Under the pieces are notes generated by a model, which saw only the letters and a program-made list of their open reading frames with translations, made no database searches and had not been told where the DNA came from. Shown here piece after piece: positions 51,721 to 61,445 of a stretch of 64,000 nt of DNA. Location: NCBI RefSeq assembly GCF_009707705.1, contig NZ_WLYX01000001.1, positions 3,038,001 through 3,102,000 on the forward strand, in the 5' to 3' direction. Numbering within the stretch: the first letter of the stretch is position 1; each line of letters begins with the position of its first letter. Position numbers and translations under genes: made by a program. This DNA comes from Paludibacterium denitrificans. GTDB taxonomy: Bacteria > Pseudomonadota > Gammaproteobacteria > Burkholderiales > Chromobacteriaceae.

Positions 51721-52137
51721 TTACAGATCGACGGTTTTACCAACGATGCCTTTGCCCAGATGGCGCAGGGCTTCTTCGATCAAGTTCACCTTGGACTGGT
51801 GGCGAGGATCAAGAATCCGCTCGATCTGTGGATTGGCCCAGCCTGTCATCCTGGCCAGATCGACCTTACGGACACCTTTCTCAATCATGGCGTTGTGTAG
51901 CAACACTTTTAGCGAGGCCATGATGGGGAGCGCGATAAAGTCCTCGCCATGCGATGCCGGGACGGGAAACGACTTTCTGTCATCCTGATAGATCATGAAA
52001 GCCGTCAGCAAGGCGTCCGTCGCATGCTGTAGTGCTTCTTCCCTGTCTGCTCCATAGGTCAGGGCTTCAGGAACGTCCGGAAATTCAACATTCACGCCAT
52101 CTTCATCGGTGGTTAATTTAACCGAATATCTCAACAT
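51721..52137 (-). CDS. hicB: HicB antitoxin
   Basis: 138 residues. Seen: N-terminal RNase H-like HicB fold (MLRYSVKLTTDEDGVNVEFPDVPEALTYG, ALQHATDALLTAFMIY) and C-terminal HTH DNA-binding domain (KGVRKVDLARMTGWANPQIERILDPRHQ). Neutralises HicA and represses its operon. Downstream of hicA on the same strand; reversed relative to the tail operon, so a self-contained module inserted in it. Confidence 0.87.
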   Translation of the reverse strand: MLRYSVKLTTDEDGVNVEFPDVPEALTYGADREEALQHATDALLTAFMIYQDDRKSFPVPASHGEDFIALPIMASLKVLLHNAMIEKGVRKVDLARMTGWANPQIERILDPRHQSKVNLIEEALRHLGKGIVGKTVDL

Positions 52138-52187
52138 TTCTTGCCTTTCGTCGGGCGGATGATAGAGGGGCTTTCGCCCCTCCCTTG

Positions 52188-52367
52188 TTACTTGAGTCCT
52201 AGTGCTTTCTTAACCCCTCTGGCCGTTCCGTTTGCGATTTCTTTGCCTTTATGGTTTGGCACTGCAATCGATCGGCCATTTAGCGTTGCAATCAGGTGGC
52301 TTCCTTTACCGGGCTTCATCGTGACGCCCTGCTGTTGTAGCCACTTGATGAACTCACTGTTTTTCAT
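52188..52367 (-). CDS. hicA: HicA toxin
   Basis: 59 residues. Seen: MKNSEFIKWLQQQGVTMKPG, KGSHLIATLNGR (catalytic His), IAVPNHKGKEIANGTARGVKKALGLK. mRNA interferase of the dsRBD-like HicA fold. The ATG at 52367 follows GGAGGAC; the longer frame to 52460 is not needed. Confidence 0.87.
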   Translation of the reverse strand: MKNSEFIKWLQQQGVTMKPGKGSHLIATLNGRSIAVPNHKGKEIANGTARGVKKALGLK

Positions 52368-52400
52368 CCGTCCTCCATGCTGTTCGTCATGGGTTAATAA

Positions 52401-52448
52401 TAACATATGTGTTACTTTTGGCAAGGCAAAAATAACAGAAATGTTATT
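52401..52448. promoter_or_regulatory. hicAB operators
   Basis: TAACATATGTGTTA (52401-52414) and AATAACAGAAATGTTATT (52431-52448), two AT-rich palindromes in the promoter, suited to HicB autorepression. Confidence 0.65.
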
Positions 52449-52471
52449 TTTTATTGCCACAGGAAATTGCC

Positions 52472-53106
52472 ATGTCTCTGCTCCCGAATGATGCGTATTC
52501 CCCGCTTACCCATGCCATTAGCGGACGGTCTATTTATCTGGATGGGTGGGAAACCACGCTAGCAGCTGACTGGACGCCAAACGGTATGAGCAGTGCTGTT
52601 CTGACTGACTGGATCGGTCTGGATACCCAGCTAAAAATGCGGCCCGGTACCACTGCCACCGTGGTGATCGAGTGGGACAGCGAAGATGGCACGACCTATC
52701 GTCGTCCCTTCTCGCTATATGCCGAAGGCGATGTTATCCGCTGGGGTGACATGCCGGATATGGCGACCGGTGCAGTCTCCGATGCCAGCATGACGATTCC
52801 ATCAGGAAGCCGGGTATACCTGCCGCTGATGGCCGCTGATATGCAGCTGCTGGCTAACCGGTCTCCCGAGTGCATCACCTATGTCATCAACAATGGGACA
52901 TGGGCCTGCATTGGCGGGTTTAGCCCGTATATGATGAATCCAGACGGCTCTGGCTTTCAGCTGCTTAAGCAGTAGAAAGTGGTGATAGCGGGCTGATTGT
53001 TCTGTGCTACTACACTGCCGCTGGGTATGTCGTACTGCAAACCACAAAACTAACGGGTGAAACAGTCTGGTTTGATGCATCGGGAAGCGTTGGAGTCGTC
53101 TCATGA
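52472..53106 (+). CDS. Tail-associated protein (frameshifted)
   Basis: About 210 residues. Seen: MSLLPNDAYSPLTHAISGRSIYLDGWETTLAADWTP-type beta-rich start, DWIGLDTQLKMRPGTTATVVIEW, YRRPFSLYAEGDVIRWGDMPD, then GCTTAAGC (52963) and, in the restored frame, VESGDSGLIVLCYYTAAGYVVLQTTKLTGETVWFDASGS. Overlaps the next gene start. Unrecognised; position fits a distal tail component. Confidence 0.55.
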
Positions 53107-55245
53107 TGTTCGGCCTGACTACGCTTGGCCAAGCGCCTTTTGGCACAGCTGGCGGCGAATCCATTACCGGTGAAACGGTATCCCTTCCGGTATCGGTGAC
53201 GGTCAGCCATGCCGTCAGTGACTATGCCGGAGCCCGGGATATCCGTGTCCAGCTGGGTGGTGCCGACGTTTCGGACCGGATCACCGGTGAGGTGGTCATC
53301 GAGGCGGAAGAGTCGATGTCTCGTGTTGCCTCGCTCAAGCTGGTCTCGCAGGGTGACACGCTGGCTGGGCTGGCTGGGGCGTCGTTGCGGATTGAAGTCA
53401 AGCCAACAGCCGCTTCCGCGTGGGTGCGGCGTTTTACCGGAACCGTTGCGGTACCGGATTTCGATCCTGACAACGGCTTGATCACGCTGCATGCGACGGA
53501 TGGCCGTCGTGACATGCTGGCCGGATCCAGTCGTGCGGATATCGATGCGCTGATTGGTGGTTACTGGTCGCGTGCGGTGTTTCCACGCTATGCCGACAGC
53601 TTGCAGTACGCCAATGACCGGTTGTCCACCGTCGCGGCCGCACTGGATCTGGATGTCTATGGCAATCCCCGCCTGACACCGTGGGCGGGCTTGTCGCCAA
53701 GTCTGGTGGTGACGGATGCGCAGGTGCTGGATGGGTCGCTAACCATCCATCCTGTTGCCCGACAGTCCGTCATCAACTGCATCACCAACGACAACAAGTC
53801 AGTGCAAGATATCCGCACTACGTCTATCTGCCAGCTGTCAGACGGTAAAGCCGTCACGATGGCAACCATGCCGACGATCAGCGGGACAGCGGTTCCCGGC
53901 ATGACCATCACGGTGGAGCTGGCCGGGCAAAAGCTGGCAGCGGTGGCTGGTGCCGGTGGGACCTGGTCGGTCAAGGTAGCGAAGCCACTGGCTGATGGTC
54001 GGTATACCCCGAAAGTGACACTTACCTCTGGCGCCGTCTCATGCGTGATGTGGGGAACGCCATTCCGGGTAGCGCGTGACGGTAAAGGTTCGGCCATCAC
54101 TGGTGAGTCGGCTCAGGAGGTGGTGACCGACTGCTCGTTCCAGTATCGCTACCCTCGCCTGCATGAGTACCGCCGCACCTATACCTGGTCAATGGGAATG
54201 AGCTATGCCGAGTACGCCAAAGGGAATAACGGCAAGCCTTACAAGCTCCCAGAAAAAAGCCTGTTCAAGTCAGCGGTCGAGAGTAGTGGCTGGAAACTGC
54301 TCTCCGAGTTCTACACGCCGCCGCTGCAAGGCCAGCACTATGTCGGATATATCGACAGCAGCGGCAATCTGCATGACGGTGAAACCGTTCCGAGCGATGC
54401 CGCCGCCGTGCTTTGGTACCGCAACGATTACACGGGAAAAGTCGAAGACGATCCGCGCTGCGAGTCGGCGGTGATCGCTATTGCCAAGCGGGTGGTACAG
54501 GCCCTGACCGAGCGCTGGCGCATTACCGTGACGGCACCGGACAGCATTACCGCCTTGGGCAATCTCAAGCAGCAGGGGCAAACCGCATCACTGGATGCCA
54601 CCGGTGGCTTTGACGCCTCGTCATGGGTCGACTCGACGACGATGCTTCCTGACGTCAAAAACACCTCTGCGGATCTGGTTGATCTGGCCGGGGCGAGCCG
54701 TGCGGATTCCACGTTGGCACTGCAAACGCTGGCGGCCATTGCTCGGCGCAAGATTCTGCTATCGCACCGGGCAACGCGCGTGAAGTTCGGTTTGCCCGCC
54801 AACCCGGTTGTGGATCTGGATCGTGCGATTCGTATCGACAGTGCGGTGCTGGGGGCGACCGGGAAGGTTTACCGGCTGACCGAGCATTACGATCTGTCTG
54901 CTTAAGCAAGGCCACTGTTGAGGTGGAGCTGGCTGTCTCCGGGCTGATTGGTGCCGGAACAGCCGAGTCTGACCCGCTGGATGCGCCGGAGATGGCTTCC
55001 CTGCCCAACCTTTCACAGAATGACACCGCTGACCTTGGCACATGCCGGAAGGCAATGATGGCTACAGTGACAGCACGACCGGGTACGTGACCGGTGCCAG
55101 TGGTGACGCGTCATCAGGCTATCCGCATGAGGTGGCCATTGCCGTGCCGACCATCCCGGTGTTTGTCACCGATGCTGTCGAGCGCGAGCTTGATTACACC
55201 GTCAAGGTAGCGATTCCTGTTGATGAGCTGGAGATTCGTGCATGA
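53103..55245 (+). CDS. Large tail/baseplate protein with Ig-like insertion
   Basis: About 713 residues, read through GCTTAAGC at 54900 and a shift near 55040. Seen: SVTVSHAVSDYAGARDIRVQLGGADVSDRITGEVVIEAEESMSRVASLKLV and IEVKPTAASAWVRRFTGTVAVPDFDPDNGLITLHATDGRRDML (phage tail-hub-like beta domain), an internal Ig-like module (GTAVPGMTITVELAGQKLAAVAGAGGTWSVKVAKPLADGRYTPKVTL), then YVGYIDSSGNLHDGETVPSD and C-terminal tail-hub domain. Binds tail tip, by position. Confidence 0.65.
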
Positions 55246-55594
55246 GCCTGACCTTTGGTTTCTATCAGGATGAAGAGCGCCGCCAACCGCTGGACAGCCT
55301 GGTGCTGTCTGGCGGTGCCTGCCGCCGGTATGGGTGGGAGCGGATGGCAGCAAAACAGCCTTGCCCACGGTGGATAGCAACATAGTGGTTAACGCTGTCG
55401 CCGTGGCGCCCTTGCCCGAGGCATCAATCCGTCTGGCCTCCTCGCTGTCAGGGCTGGCTGGTGGTGGCCAGACGCTAGCCCTCGGACAGGTGGTATCCGG
55501 CATGCAGCCGCTGTGGGTGCAGATCAATGATGCAGGACTGGGCGATGGCGAGTACCAGCTGACACTGCAAAGTAATCTGATCTACGAGGTGTGA
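55242..55594 (+). CDS. Tail protein, 117 residues (frameshifted)
   Basis: Seen: MSLTFGFYQDEERRQPLDSLVLSGGA, after a shift near 55328 KTALPTVDSNIVVNAVAVAP, ASIRLASSLSGLAGGGQTLALGQVVSGMQPLWVQIN. Beta-rich. Start overlaps previous stop. Unrecognised. Confidence 0.55.
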
Positions 55595-55596
55595 CG

Positions 55597-55961
55597 ATGG
55601 CACGCATGAGCGCACAAGATGCCGCTGAGGTGGCCAAGGCACTGGTAGGCAGGATCCGCCGGGCGGATCCACGCTTCCGGTTCCTCCTGCTGGCCCGGGT
55701 GGCATACCGGGTGGGATTTTTCGTGGCAAGGCAACGGAAGGTAGTGGGACTGGCCAGACGTCGGCGGGACTGGCCGCCGCTTATGTGGAAACTGGCCGGA
55801 CGCTCTACGACAGCACCACCGACACCACGCCTTACTTTACCCATGACGGGCTGTTCCGGATTGGAACAGTGCCGATCAAAACCCTGACCATTGCCGAGTC
55901 AAACAGCAGCGGAAACCCCACTGGGTCACCCGTCACCATCACCTTCAAACAGGGGGCATGA
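55597..55961 (+). CDS. Tail fibre-like protein with Gly/Pro-rich segment (frameshifted)
   Basis: Seen: MARMSAQDAAEVAKALVG in one frame, then after a shift near 55650 PGGSTLPVPPAGPGGIPGG, GIFRGKATEGSGTGQTSAGLAAAYVETG, FTHDGLFRIGTVPIKTL, ending TITFKQGA. The PGG repeats resemble collagen-like fibre segments. About 120 residues. Confidence 0.5.
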
Positions 55962-57262
55962 TGATCGACCAGCCGACCCAATACGGATTCATTGGCGGTG
56001 GGTATGTCGTCGTTACCCCAGACAAAGATGCCCCATATTCAAGCATCACCGGGTTTGGTACCACTGGAACACTATTCCGCGATGACGGCCAAACATTCCC
56101 ATGGAAGGGCATCAATCCGTTTGATTGCAAACTGAATAATTATGGTGGATTTCTTACTGGTGGCAGCCCCGTGTACATGAATGTCACCACGGTACCGAAC
56201 GCCCCTAAAAACGTGCCCGGTGCCCGAAACGATATCTGGACATCCGGGCCGCAGATGTCGGTGTATGGCGGCAAGCATCGTCTTGGTGGTGGATGGCTTT
56301 GTTGGCTGTACCCCATCGCTCCCGGCGAAGTCTTGAAACTCACGGTTGGGGCGGGAGGCTACGCCGATGACCGGGAGTACACCTACCAGCCCAACGTCGT
56401 GGTTCATAGCACCATCACCAAGACTGAGGACGATGACAGCGACTACGAGTGGGTCATGGCCTCAAAAGATGGCAAGACGGCCTTGTTGAGAAGCACCCGG
56501 CGCTATTACTACCAGGTCAACGTGACCAGCGTGGCCCGTACGGACAATGTCAGCGACCCGTACCGCATCAATAAGACCCGCTACGATGTGACGATGACGA
56601 TTCAACAGCTTGGACGGGTGCGGGTTGACGTAGAAGAAGGGGGATGGACGTATTTTTACAAAGGGCCGCTCTATACCCTGAGTGAAGCGGGCAAAGTCGT
56701 ACCGGTCGACTTCTATGTCAGAACAACCGGTACCGTCGAAATGGTCAAAGTCAGGGAAGAGCTTACGTATCCGACCTCTGACGGGGCGGGCCACCCGATG
56801 GGGACGCCGTACATTGTCGAGTACGGCTACTATCTGGAGGACTACACCTTCAGCCAGAAAATCGGGTCCATTTCGTTTGATTTTCATCGGAAAAATGCAG
56901 AGGATGGTTGGTCGCGTCGGCAAGATACCGGGGAAATCTTGCCATACGGCACCGACAGTTTTGACCTGCCTTAAGCGCTGGAAATCACGCACAGCCTGAT
57001 CGGTATTGATATCGGCACCGGTGATATCAATGCCGGTAGTTTTTCGGACGGCAGCCACACCCTGAATGTCATGCCGCTGACGATCAGTGAGTCAACCAGC
57101 CATGTCGACCACCACGTCTACTACGACCTGACCACCCAGCAGGTCATTCCCGAAGACAAAATCCTGCGCAAGAACGCCAACGCCAGCTATGTCCGGGCTA
57201 TCTCCCCGGACAGGATCTTCCTGTCAGATAACCCGAATGATCAGAGCGTGTTTTTTGTGTAG
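55958..57262 (+). CDS. Putative tail fibre/receptor-binding protein
   Basis: About 434 residues if the in-frame TAA at 56972 is read through (CCTTAAGCG for CCGGCG; the frame continues ALEITHSLIGIDIGTGDINAG). Seen: GFIGGGYVVVTPDKDAPYSSITGFGTTGTLF, WLCWLYPIAPGEVLKLTVGAGGYADD, RYYYQVNVTSVARTDN, VEEGGWTYFYKGPLYTLSEAGK, and C-terminal VDHHVYYDLTTQQVIPEDK. Beta- and aromatic-rich, as in fibres; host specificity not known. Confidence 0.55.
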
Positions 57263-57364
57263 TTTTGACTTTATTATTCTTATAACAAAAGGCATAAAAC
57301 GCAATTGTCATTTATTATATTTTCATGTATATTATAAAAATAATATATCAGACAAAGTTAACAA

Positions 57365-58075
57365 ATGATTACGAAGATAATTTACCCTATTGGGCGAAAA
57401 ATGGTTAACTGTCCGCATCAGTGTAAAGATGTGATTAACAATCCTAGAAAAGGAATTGTCCCTCGCGGGATAATTCTAGAAGCAATAGACGATTATGGCA
57501 ACCCAACAGTTGGAACTTCGACCTCTATTTCCAATGCCGCATTAGGAGTTATCGTCGTCGGCCTTAACCCGGGTGAAAGTGGCACAAAAGAACGTTATCA
57601 CTATCGACATTACTTTAAACATCACGGCAGAAATTATCAAAGCGTGACTAATTGGCACAAAAAAAGCATAAACACATACAAATACCATTCAAGACTACGA
57701 AAACTCATTCAGCAGCTCAATAGAACCAATATTCTTTGGACAGAAATTGCCAAATGTGAAAATCGAAATAAAAAAAATAATCCATGCGTTGAGACGCTAC
57801 ACTTCTGTTCAGGTATTTATCTAAAGAACGAGATAGATGGATTATTATCGTTGTCTAATCATAACAATAAGTGGCTTATTTTAGGCATAGGACGTGATGC
57901 TTGGAAGGCACTTGCGTTTCTTTACCCACGCGAAGCTGTAATTGGAATTCCTCACCCAACAGGAAGTTGGGGGTATTACAGCAAGCTTTTTTCCCATAAC
58001 GGCCAACTTCTTCGTAAACATTTCAATTCAATCACCGCAGCCATCACTACAAAGCATGCTATTTGGCTGGAATAG
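57365..58075 (+). CDS. Uracil-DNA-glycosylase-like cargo protein (AT-rich)
   Basis: 236 residues. Seen: GVIVVGLNPGESGTKERY (UDG-superfamily motif GLNPG), ILWTEIAKCENRNKKN, LILGIGRDAWKAL, and IGIPHPTGSWGYYS (HPT in place of the HPS-type second motif). Start ATG at 57365 in an AT-rich leader. GC content is far below its neighbours and it lies between fibre and lysis genes, the usual place for morons including defence genes. Inference: base-excision enzyme on DNA of competing phages or of the phage itself. No partner genes. Confidence 0.6.
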   Translation: MITKIIYPIGRKMVNCPHQCKDVINNPRKGIVPRGIILEAIDDYGNPTVGTSTSISNAALGVIVVGLNPGESGTKERYHYRHYFKHHGRNYQSVTNWHKKSINTYKYHSRLRKLIQQLNRTNILWTEIAKCENRNKKNNPCVETLHFCSGIYLKNEIDGLLSLSNHNNKWLILGIGRDAWKALAFLYPREAVIGIPHPTGSWGYYSKLFSHNGQLLRKHFNSITAAITTKHAIWLE

Positions 58076-58153
58076 AATAAAAATATGTTTTTGGCTACAT
58101 CATGACCAGTACAAAATCTGCACCATGTAATTGACAAACAGATTTATGAAACC

Positions 58154-58177
58154 AAACCCGCTTCGGCGGGTTTTTTT
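58154..58177 (+). terminator. Terminator after the cargo gene
   Basis: AAACCCGC TTC GGCGGGTTTTTTT hairpin. Confidence 0.9.
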
Positions 58178-58192
58178 ATGCCCGGAGTAACT

Positions 58193-58776
58193 ATGCAAAT
58201 TATTCGCGGCGATACCGGCGTCGCCAGATCCGGCTTGAGAGCGGACAGCTTAAAACCGCGCCCATCATGGCCATGGACAGCCGTCATGACAATGTCCGGC
58301 TTGTGGTGCCGGGTCATGGCCTGCCGACACACTGGCGGGTGGCTGTTATCGGAGGGATGTTTCCCGGCCTGACAGCCAGAAACCGCCCGCCTCGGCAGGA
58401 TGACTTCCTTGAGTGCCTGGCGCTGGATGCTGACACGCTGGAAATCACGAACATCAACGGCATGGGCTGGCCGCCCTATTCTGCTGGCACCGCGGTGATC
58501 CAGTACGGACCGCCACTGGATCTGTCCGGCGTGGCCGCCGCACGCATGCAGTTTCGTCAGGCAGTAACCAGTGACGTGGTGTTGGCCGAACTGACTTTAA
58601 ACAGTGGTTTGTCGGTGACGGATGGTGCGGTGGACGTGATCGCCTCGGCATCAGTGACGGCTGGCTTACCCGCTGGGCCCGTCTTCGCCTCGCTGGAACT
58701 GACCTATGCCGATGGTACGGTGCGCACGGTCCTCTCGAACATGCGGATCGATGTCGTGGAGGACGTAACGCGATGA
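58193..58776 (+). CDS. Beta-rich structural protein (frameshifted)
   Basis: About 194 residues. Seen: MQIIRGDTGVA, shift near 58219, then QIRLESGQLK, MAMDSRHDNVRLVVPGHGLPTHWRVAVIGG, DTLEITNINGMGWPPYSAGTAVIQYG and LTYADGTVRTVLSNMRIDVVEDVTR. Fibre-associated by position. Unrecognised. Confidence 0.5.
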
Positions 58777-58943
58777 CGGAATGTCCACCGGTTGTTGTCA
58801 TCGATGACCAACCTTTAATCGTCACGGTGAGTGATCCAGAGCCGATTGTTCCGGTCATCGGAATCCCCGGCCCGCCCGGTCCATCCGGTACCGCTGACTT
58901 TGATCTCGACCTCACCCTGATTTTCAACATCGCCCAACTATAA
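58773..58943 (+). CDS. Small collagen-like linker protein, 56 residues
   Basis: Seen: MTECPPVVVIDDQPLIVTVS, then VIGIPGPPGPSGTADFD with a short GPP repeat, ending LTLIFNIAQL. Coupled by ATGA to the previous gene. Probably a fibre accessory. Confidence 0.5.
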   Translation: MTECPPVVVIDDQPLIVTVSDPEPIVPVIGIPGPPGPSGTADFDLDLTLIFNIAQL

Positions 58944-58953
58944 GGATCACCCC

Positions 58954-59442
58954 ATGAGCCTAGACCTCGTACTGACCTCGCTTGCCCAAGCCATGGGCGC
59001 CAAGGTCAAAGAAGTCAAAACCATGATCGGCAACCCGGCTGCCTTGTCCACTACCGACAAGACCAGTCTTGTGGCGGCCATCAACGAGCTGCAGGCCACC
59101 GTAGTAGCGGCCGCCGCATCCGGTGGCGCGGCCATTGACGATACCAGTGCCAGTGCGGCCACTGTCTACTCATCGAGCAAGGTGACCGATCTGCTTGCCC
59201 AGCTGAAGAACGACATTCTCGGCGGGGCCAGTGCAGCCTATGACACGCTGAAAGAGATCGAAGCCAAGCTGGGTAGCGATGACACCGCTTTGGCCAACCT
59301 GCTGTCCACCGTGGGGAATCGGGTCAGTTTTTCCGATCAGCAGAACCTGACCACCACCCAAAAGCTGCAAGCGTGCCAGAACATCGGTATCGGTAATCCG
59401 GAAGTGGATCTGGTGGCCGTCTTTAACACCGCTATGTTGTAG
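58954..59442 (+). CDS. Tail fibre protein, 162 residues
   Basis: Seen: MSLDLVLTSLAQAMGAKVKE, TTDKTSLVAAINELQATVVAAAA, DTSASAATVYSSSKVTDLLAQLKNDILGGASAAYDTLKEIEAKLGSDDTALANLL, a pattern common in phage fibre and head-decoration proteins (YDTLKEIADKL). Helical/trimeric stalk likely. Confidence 0.7.
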   Translation: MSLDLVLTSLAQAMGAKVKEVKTMIGNPAALSTTDKTSLVAAINELQATVVAAAASGGAAIDDTSASAATVYSSSKVTDLLAQLKNDILGGASAAYDTLKEIEAKLGSDDTALANLLSTVGNRVSFSDQQNLTTTQKLQACQNIGIGNPEVDLVAVFNTAML

Positions 59443-59450
59443 GAGGTGCG

Positions 59451-60591
59451 ATGCTGCTGTCAGAGGAATTGTCTGCGGTAGTGCAAGAGATTGCGGCAAG
59501 AATCAAGGCGCTATTCGATCGAGGCGCCAGCAAGTCGGGCGACATTCTCTATTCCGCCGATGCCCCCGGCCCTGACTGGTTGCCCTGTGATGGCTCGGCC
59601 TACCTGCAAAGCAGTTATCCAGCGCTGTACGGGAAGCTAGGGAACATTCCGACCAGTAACATTGGCGATCTTGTTCCCGTGCCATGCCGACCTCAAACTG
59701 GTCAGCAGTAACCTTTGGCAATGGTCTATTCATCGCACTGGTGGCAGGTTCAAGCCTGTATTCCTATACGTCAACGGACGGGCTGACCTGGACAAAGCGG
59801 AACATGGGGGCAAGTGTTTCATGGACAGCGGTGGCCTATGGGAATGGCGTTTTTGTCGCGATCGCCAGCGGCACGACGACCATGGCCACGTCACCGGACG
59901 GGATCAACTGGACGACGCATGTAATGCCGGTTTCTACCTCGTGGAAGCTGTTGGCGTTTGGTAACGGTGTCTTCGTAGCGATGGCCAATAACACCTCCAT
60001 CGCTGCAACGTCGCCGGACGGCGTGACATGGACACAGCGAGCGATAGCGGGATCGGCCAACTGGTATGCCATGACTTACGGCAACGGTCTATTCGTGGCG
60101 GTCACTTTCGGCAACCTTGTCAGCGCCACGTCACCAGACGGCGTGACGTGGACACTGGGCAGCAAGCTCCCGCTGTCAGGAAACTGGAGCGGTATTGCCT
60201 GCGGCAATGGGGTGTTTGTTGCCACCGGTAGCGTCGGGATGGCCATCTCGACGGACGGGATCAACTGGACGGGCTTTCCGACGCCCTACATGTCGTCGGC
60301 CTATACGGTTGTTTTCTGTAATGGCTACTTTGCCGCCTTTGGCACCGGCTACCTGTCCATCACGTCGGAGGACGGTAGCCACTGGAGCAAACACATTCTT
60401 TCCGCCTCAATCGTTGCGAACTGTTCTGCCGCGTTAGCGTCATCGTTGCCCTATCAAACTCAGCACAGCTCTATGGCGTTTCCCCTGACGGGCCGCGTTA
60501 CAGCTACGACACCGGTACCCAGTTTGTCGTCCCTGACATCGACGCGCTGGATGGCCGTATCAGCCAGCTCAAAGCTTACGTGAGGACTTGA
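59451..60591 (+). CDS. Tail fibre with collar domain and propeller-like repeats
   Basis: About 380 residues, frames joined near 59690 and 60440. Seen: GDILYSADAPGPDWLPCDGSAYLQSSYPALY (tail-collar type), then at least five repeats of about 38 residues with the core W..VAYGNGVFVA...ATSPDG..WT (59720-60390), ending RYSYDTGTQFVVPDIDALDGRI. The repeats suggest a beta-propeller or sialidase-like tip. Probable receptor-binding protein. Confidence 0.7.
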
Positions 60592-60593
60592 TC

Positions 60594-61046
60594 ATGCCGG
60601 AATTGATCACTGTGTATGTCTGCGATTCGGCGTGGTACTTCGACCATGTAGAACAGCTGGATTCTTCTGGACCGCTCCCGCACTACTCGACACTAACGTC
60701 GGTACCACCAACATCAGGGAGCGAGGTGGCCGGGTATCAGGACGGCCAGTGGATGGTGTTGCCGGAGCATCCTGTCAAACAGGAAGTGACGCCAGACCTG
60801 TCACCGGCTATTCCGCAGGAAGTCACCCGCTTTCAAGCGCGCGGCGCTCTGTATCAGGCTGGACTGCTGGACAAGGTGGAGGAATTCATTTCCGCCGAGG
60901 GGACAGACATGATGCTGAAGCTGGCTTGGCAAGACGCCCAAACATTCAAGCGGTACTCGCCGTTTATCACCGGGGTTGGCCAGCTGCTTGGGTTGACGGA
61001 TGAGCAGCTGGATGCGCTGTTTACTGCAGCAAGCACTATAGAATAA
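60594..61046 (+). CDS. Tail fibre assembly-like protein
   Basis: 150 residues. Seen: MPELITVYVCDSAWYFDHVEQL, VAGYQDGQWMVLPEHPVKQE, then VTRFQARGALYQAGLLDKVEEFI and a helical end FITGVGQLLGLTDEQLDALF. The C-terminal pattern (FQAR.AL..AGL...V) is seen in phage tail accessory proteins. It lies directly after the fibre. Confidence 0.55.
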   Translation: MPELITVYVCDSAWYFDHVEQLDSSGPLPHYSTLTSVPPTSGSEVAGYQDGQWMVLPEHPVKQEVTPDLSPAIPQEVTRFQARGALYQAGLLDKVEEFISAEGTDMMLKLAWQDAQTFKRYSPFITGVGQLLGLTDEQLDALFTAASTIE

Positions 61047-61048
61047 CA

Positions 61049-61105
61049 CCCGGCCGGCCGGTTTTTTTTACGCCTCACGTTTTTACGTGGGGCATTTTTA
61101 TGCCT
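61049..61105 (+). terminator. Two terminators between fibre and lysis genes
   Basis: CCGGCCGGCCGG followed by TTTTTTTT (61049-61069) and GCCTCACG / CGTGGGGC with ATTTTT (61071-61100). The first contains the only intact GCCGGC I found (61053-61058). Confidence 0.8.
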
Positions 61106-61118
61106 GAAGGGGGCGGAC

Positions 61119-61445
61119 ATGGGGGATTCATCAGAGGTACAGGTCACTCGACTGACAGAGCAGATGCTGAGCTTGCAGCGGGAAATGTCCTCAATGGCAG
61201 TGATGATGCAGCGGCTGGCTGACAGCGTGGAGGCGTTAACCAAAGAGAACATGCGCATCGCCACCGCGGAGGTGCAAGTCGCGGCGCTGCTGCGTGGGCA
61301 GGAATCGCTTTGGGAAGAAATCCGCAACATCAATGATCGTCAGCAGCAGCTGGGCAGCAAAGCGGCCGGTGGCATGTGGGATGTATTGAAGCTGTGTGGC
61401 GCCGCCGTGATTGGTGTCGTCGCCGCGAAATATGGGAGCAAGTAA
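61119..61445 (+). CDS. Membrane-anchored coiled-coil protein (holin/spanin region)
   Basis: 108 residues. Seen: N-terminal amphipathic coiled coil (VQVTRLTEQMLSLQREMSSMAVMMQRLADSVEALT), linker EIRNINDRQQQLG, then a single hyd segment VLKLCGAAVIGVVAAKYG at the C terminus. Position before the endolysin suggests a holin accessory. Unrecognised. Confidence 0.55.
   Translation: MGDSSEVQVTRLTEQMLSLQREMSSMAVMMQRLADSVEALTKENMRIATAEVQVAALLRGQESLWEEIRNINDRQQQLGSKAAGGMWDVLKLCGAAVIGVVAAKYGSK

Noticed and set aside
61053-61058. Single intact GCCGGC as evidence against the error model
   Set aside because: It is in a run of CCGG repeats in a terminator where the call is itself uncertain; one site among many altered ones does not overturn the depletion.
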